64,000 nt of DNA. It comes from Lunatimonas salinarum. GTDB lineage: Bacteria > Bacteroidota > Bacteroidia > Cytophagales > Cyclobacteriaceae. The position numbers and the translations under genes are program-made. The DNA is taken from positions 62,001 through 126,000 of the forward strand of contig NZ_JACVCV010000013.1 in assembly GCF_017811155.1 (NCBI RefSeq), given 5' to 3'. Each line of letters begins with the position of its first letter. The first letter of the stretch is position 1. Of the stretch, positions 61,129 to 64,000 are shown in pieces. The notes beneath the pieces were generated by a model that was given only the letters and a program-made list of their open reading frames with translations, had not been told where the DNA came from and made no database searches.

Positions 61129-61953
61129 ATGAATACCTCTAGAATTCTCATCAAGTACGGTGGGAATGCCATGATTCATGAACATCTCAAAGTAGAAATT
61201 GCCCAGCAGCTTAAGGAGCTTCAGGATTTAAACTACCAAGTAGTCCTCGTTCACGGTGGAGGGCCTTTTATCAATAGGGCTTTAGAGGATGCAGGGATCA
61301 GTTCGGTGTTTTACGACGGACACCGGTACACCAGTGTGGAAGCATTGCGATGCATCGAAAGAACCCTCAAGGGAGAGGTAAACAGTTCGCTGGTTTCTGC
61401 ATTAAACCGAAGCGGAATGAAAGCGGTCGGTATCTCTGGAAAGGATGGCAAATTTGCCATTGCAACGAAACGCCATCAAGAGAAGAAACTGCCTGATGGA
61501 ACCATTCAAGCCCAAGACCTTGGTGCTGTGGGAGACTTGGTACACGTGGATACCAATCTAATTGATTGTTTGCTGAGGGGAGGATACACTCCGATCATCG
61601 CTTGTTTGGCGTCAGACGAAGCAGGGAATGACTACAATGTAAACGGAGATGCCTTTGCCGGTCGGATAGCCGCTGCACTGCATGTGGATGCATATGTAGT
61701 GCTTACGGATGTGGATGGCCTTTACAGATCGTTTCCAGACCCCGGTTCATTGATTCCGACTATATCCTCATCAGAACTTCAGCGATTGTTTGGAACCGCG
61801 ATTACAGGTGGCATGATCCCAAAAATCGCCTCTTGTTTGGAAGCCTTACAGCATGGCGTGAAGAAGGTAGCCATCCTCAATGGGACGAAGCCGGAATATC
61901 TCACTGACATGCTGGTGGATCAAAAGCAATGTGGAACCGTTATAACCCCCTGA
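61129..61953 (+). CDS. argB: Acetylglutamate kinase
   Basis: A 274-residue amino-acid kinase: ILIKYGGNAM (6-15) and VLVHGGGPFINRAL (40-53) bind ATP and substrate, VNGDAFAGRIA and AYVVLTDVDGLY are the later nucleotide motifs, and GGMIPKIASCLEAL the C-terminal binding loop. It phosphorylates N-acetyl-L-glutamate in the second step of arginine synthesis; in some Bacteroidota the intermediates are N-succinylated instead, and this cannot be decided here. The next gene starts 2 nt after its stop, so the genes are one operon. Confidence 0.93.
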   Translation: MNTSRILIKYGGNAMIHEHLKVEIAQQLKELQDLNYQVVLVHGGGPFINRALEDAGISSVFYDGHRYTSVEALRCIERTLKGEVNSSLVSALNRSGMKAVGISGKDGKFAIATKRHQEKKLPDGTIQAQDLGAVGDLVHVDTNLIDCLLRGGYTPIIACLASDEAGNDYNVNGDAFAGRIAAALHVDAYVVLTDVDGLYRSFPDPGSLIPTISSSELQRLFGTAITGGMIPKIASCLEALQHGVKKVAILNGTKPEYLTDMLVDQKQCGTVITP

Positions 61954-61955
61954 AA

Positions 61956-63143
61956 ATGGAAATCTCTAATCGATACCTGCACGAAGAAGACAAATTACAC
62001 TATCTGCCAACTTTCAAGCGTTTTCCGCTTGCTTTTATCAAAGGCAAGGGTTCTAGGCTTTGGGATGCGGATGGGAAGGAATACATTGACCTGCTGGCTG
62101 GTATTGCCGTAAACAATGTGGGACATTGCCATCCTAAAGTGGTAAAGGCCATACAAGAACAGGCTTCGGAATTGATGCATATTTCAAATTTTTTCGTGAG
62201 CCCGCCACAGGTTGCGCTGAGCAAATTGTTGGTGGACATCAGTCAGATGGACCATGTGTTTCTGACAAACAGCGGCGCTGAGTCCGTAGAAGGTGCCATT
62301 AAGGTAGCCAGAAAGTGGGCGCATACAAACGGAAAGGGTGGCACCATCATTTCCATGCAAAATTCCTTTCACGGAAGGACGCTTGCGACCATTGCTACCG
62401 GGCAGGAAAAATACCAAAGGGGATTTGGGCCTATTCCAACCGGTTTTGTGCAGGTTCCCTTTAATGATATTGCTGCCATTAGGGCTGTGCCCTCTGAGGA
62501 AGTAGCTGCAATCATTGTGGAACCAATCCAAGGCGAGGGAGGTGTCAGACCCGCAGACCGCCAATACCTGCAGCAGTTACGAAACTACTGCGACGAGCAC
62601 CGAGTCCTGCTCCTTTTCGACGAGATTCAATGCGGGGTGGGTAGGACAGGTTATTTCTTTGCCAAGGATTACTACGGCGTGCAGCCGGATATCATGACCC
62701 TGGCAAAGGGGTTGGGAGGAGGCGTGCCTATCGGAGCCTTTTTGTGTGCTGAAAAAGTGGGTGATGCCATTGACTTTGGCGACCACGGCACCACGTTTGG
62801 CGGCAATCCCTTGGCTTCGGCGGCGGCATTGGCTACCCTTCAGGTCATACAGGAAGAGAAACTTTTGGAAGAGGCTACTGAAAAAGGTGCTTGGCTGATG
62901 AATGAACTGCGTGATCTTCAAGAGGAGTTTCCCCGGATCCGACAGGTTCGTGGCATAGGGCTGATGATTGGTGTACAATTTGACCGACCGGCCGCTCCAT
63001 TGGTCAAATCGCTGATGGACAGAGGTATTGTGGCCAACGCAACAGCAGAAAATGTCTTACGCTTAGTACCCCCGCTGAATATCCCCAAAAGCGATCTGCA
63101 AACTGCATTGAATGTTCTAAGAGAATTGCTAACTCACGAATAG
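61956..63143 (+). CDS. argD: Acetylornithine-type aminotransferase
   Basis: A 395-residue class III PLP aminotransferase from the ATG at 61956 (an in-frame ATG at 61929 would overlap argB). GIAVNNVGHCHPKVVKAI, TNSGAESVEGAIKVARKW, FHGRTLATIATGQEKY and DEIQCGVGRTG are the usual motifs; Lys251 in LAKGLGGGVPIGA holds PLP. It converts N-acyl-glutamate semialdehyde to N-acyl-ornithine. It is followed directly by argC (start overlapping zero bases, 0-nt gap), in an argB-argD-argC operon. Confidence 0.9.
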   Translation: MEISNRYLHEEDKLHYLPTFKRFPLAFIKGKGSRLWDADGKEYIDLLAGIAVNNVGHCHPKVVKAIQEQASELMHISNFFVSPPQVALSKLLVDISQMDHVFLTNSGAESVEGAIKVARKWAHTNGKGGTIISMQNSFHGRTLATIATGQEKYQRGFGPIPTGFVQVPFNDIAAIRAVPSEEVAAIIVEPIQGEGGVRPADRQYLQQLRNYCDEHRVLLLFDEIQCGVGRTGYFFAKDYYGVQPDIMTLAKGLGGGVPIGAFLCAEKVGDAIDFGDHGTTFGGNPLASAAALATLQVIQEEKLLEEATEKGAWLMNELRDLQEEFPRIRQVRGIGLMIGVQFDRPAAPLVKSLMDRGIVANATAENVLRLVPPLNIPKSDLQTALNVLRELLTHE

Positions 63144-64000
63144 ATGTCATTGACCAACAAAAAAATCAACGCTTCAATCATAGGAGCCTCCGGTTACACG
63201 GGGTCCGAAATAGCAAGGCTATTAATCAATCACCCATTCGTTTCCATTGAACACATTACTTCGGAGAGCCACGCAGGTAAGGCATTTTCCGATCTGCATC
63301 CGCCATTTGTGGGGATCTTGGATTTGCCACTTGAGCGGGCGGAGGAAATCGATATAGACAAACAAGATGTACTTTTTTTGGCATTGCCTCACGGCGTTTC
63401 GATGGAATATGCCCGCCAATGGCAGGGCAGAACGAAGATAATCGATCTATCCGGTGATTTCCGGTTGACTGGGCCTGTAGTCTACGAGCATTGGTACAAA
63501 AAGCGCCATGTATATGCCGGGGGATTTGATCATGCGGTATACGGAATGCCCGAACTACACGGCAATGCCATAGCAAACGCAGATTTGGTCGCTAATCCGG
63601 GGTGTTATCCTACTGCGTCCATCTTGGGATTGGCGCCGGCACTTGCCGGGAAGCTGATACAGGCTCATACGATCATCATCGATGCGAAGTCCGGTACCAC
63701 CGGTGCAGGCGTAAAAGCGAGTGAGACCACGCATTTTTCAAATGTGAACGAAAACTTCCGTGCTTATGGAATAGGCAATCACCGCCATACCATTGAAATC
63801 GAAGAACAACTTGGATTGTTTTGCGAGGGCAACAGGTGTCTGGTACAGTTTACACCCCACCTGCTTCCGGTAGATAGGGGGATTTTGGTTACCACTTATG
63901 CGGCATTATCCAAAGATATCCCTGAGGATCAGGTCTTTGAGATGTACCGCAAGTTCTATCAAGATCAACCCTTTATTCGAATCCGCAAGGAGGCGCCAAG
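63144..64000 (+). CDS. argC: N-acetyl-gamma-glutamyl-phosphate reductase, 5' part
   Basis: The frame is open from the ATG at 63144 to the end of the window (285 codons), so the C-terminus is missing. IIGASGYTGSEIARLL is the NADP-binding motif, FLALPHGVSMEYA and DLSGDFRL follow, and C154 in NPGCYPTASILGL is the catalytic cysteine; AKSGTTGAG is the next conserved loop. It reduces N-acyl-glutamyl phosphate, the reaction between argB and argD products. Confidence 0.93.
   Translation, partial: MSLTNKKINASIIGASGYTGSEIARLLINHPFVSIEHITSESHAGKAFSDLHPPFVGILDLPLERAEEIDIDKQDVLFLALPHGVSMEYARQWQGRTKIIDLSGDFRLTGPVVYEHWYKKRHVYAGGFDHAVYGMPELHGNAIANADLVANPGCYPTASILGLAPALAGKLIQAHTIIIDAKSGTTGAGVKASETTHFSNVNENFRAYGIGNHRHTIEIEEQLGLFCEGNRCLVQFTPHLLPVDRGILVTTYAALSKDIPEDQVFEMYRKFYQDQPFIRIRKEAP

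Noticed and set aside
1-64000. CRISPR arrays, rRNA and tRNA genes
   Set aside because: Intergenic stretches were scanned by eye; no regularly spaced repeats, rRNA motifs or cloverleaf with T-loop GTTCGA pattern could be defended.

Overview
The window looks like a chromosome segment of a marine member of the Bacteroidota, probably Cytophagales. The basis is a SusC/SusD pair, a type IX secretion (T9SS) C-terminal sorting domain, many lipoprotein signals, a Bacteroidota-type promoter (TTG, 19 nt, TAnnTTTG), Reg_prop/Y_Y_Y regulation and an argB-argD-argC cluster. No tRNA, rRNA or CRISPR array was seen.

About 54 kb (2-54243) is a large polysaccharide utilisation region. Its enzymes are a PL8-like lyase, a BNR_4 protein with the active-site pattern of PL24/PL25 ulvan lyases, a GH105 unsaturated uronyl hydrolase, two GH78 alpha-L-rhamnosidases (one fused to a sulfatase) and seven S1 sulfatases. 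Rhamnose, uronic acid and sulfate together fit ulvan, the sulfated polymer of green algae; this is an inference. In this reading the lyases cut the chain, GH105 removes the unsaturated end, sulfatases and GH78 enzymes take down sulfated rhamnose oligomers, SusC/SusD imports them, and a TauE/SafE-like permease may handle released sulfur anions. A SASA-type esterase (54998-55993) may belong too. No formylglycine-generating enzyme, needed to activate the sulfatases, lies in the window.

Layout: 2-4091, DUF1566 end fragment, PL8-like lyase and BNR_4 lyase (+). 4465-15214, a tightly packed minus-strand operon for a tail-collar surface protein, a very large LamG/T9SS protein that is frameshifted in this sequence, a smaller secreted protein sharing a domain with it, and a lipoprotein. 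15328-18138, a membrane AraC regulator with a sugar-sensor-like propeller but no kinase. 18449-38389, sulfatase-GH78 fusion, HExxH peptidase, unknown secreted protein, four more sulfatases, an SGNH/dehydrogenase-propeller/cupredoxin fusion, GH105 and the permease. 38599-40103, a lipoprotein and a graveyard of gene relics. 40104-54243, GH78, sulfatase, SusC, SusD, sulfatase, DUF3863-like protein and S10 peptidase.

54244-57060 is a second scar: orphan DUF433 antitoxin, esterase, a restriction-modification methylase cut off after about 49 codons, stacked palindromes and a decayed REP-associated transposase. From 57119 on the genes are housekeeping: trkA-trkH potassium uptake, a PhzF-family protein and argB-argD-argC, the last running off the window.
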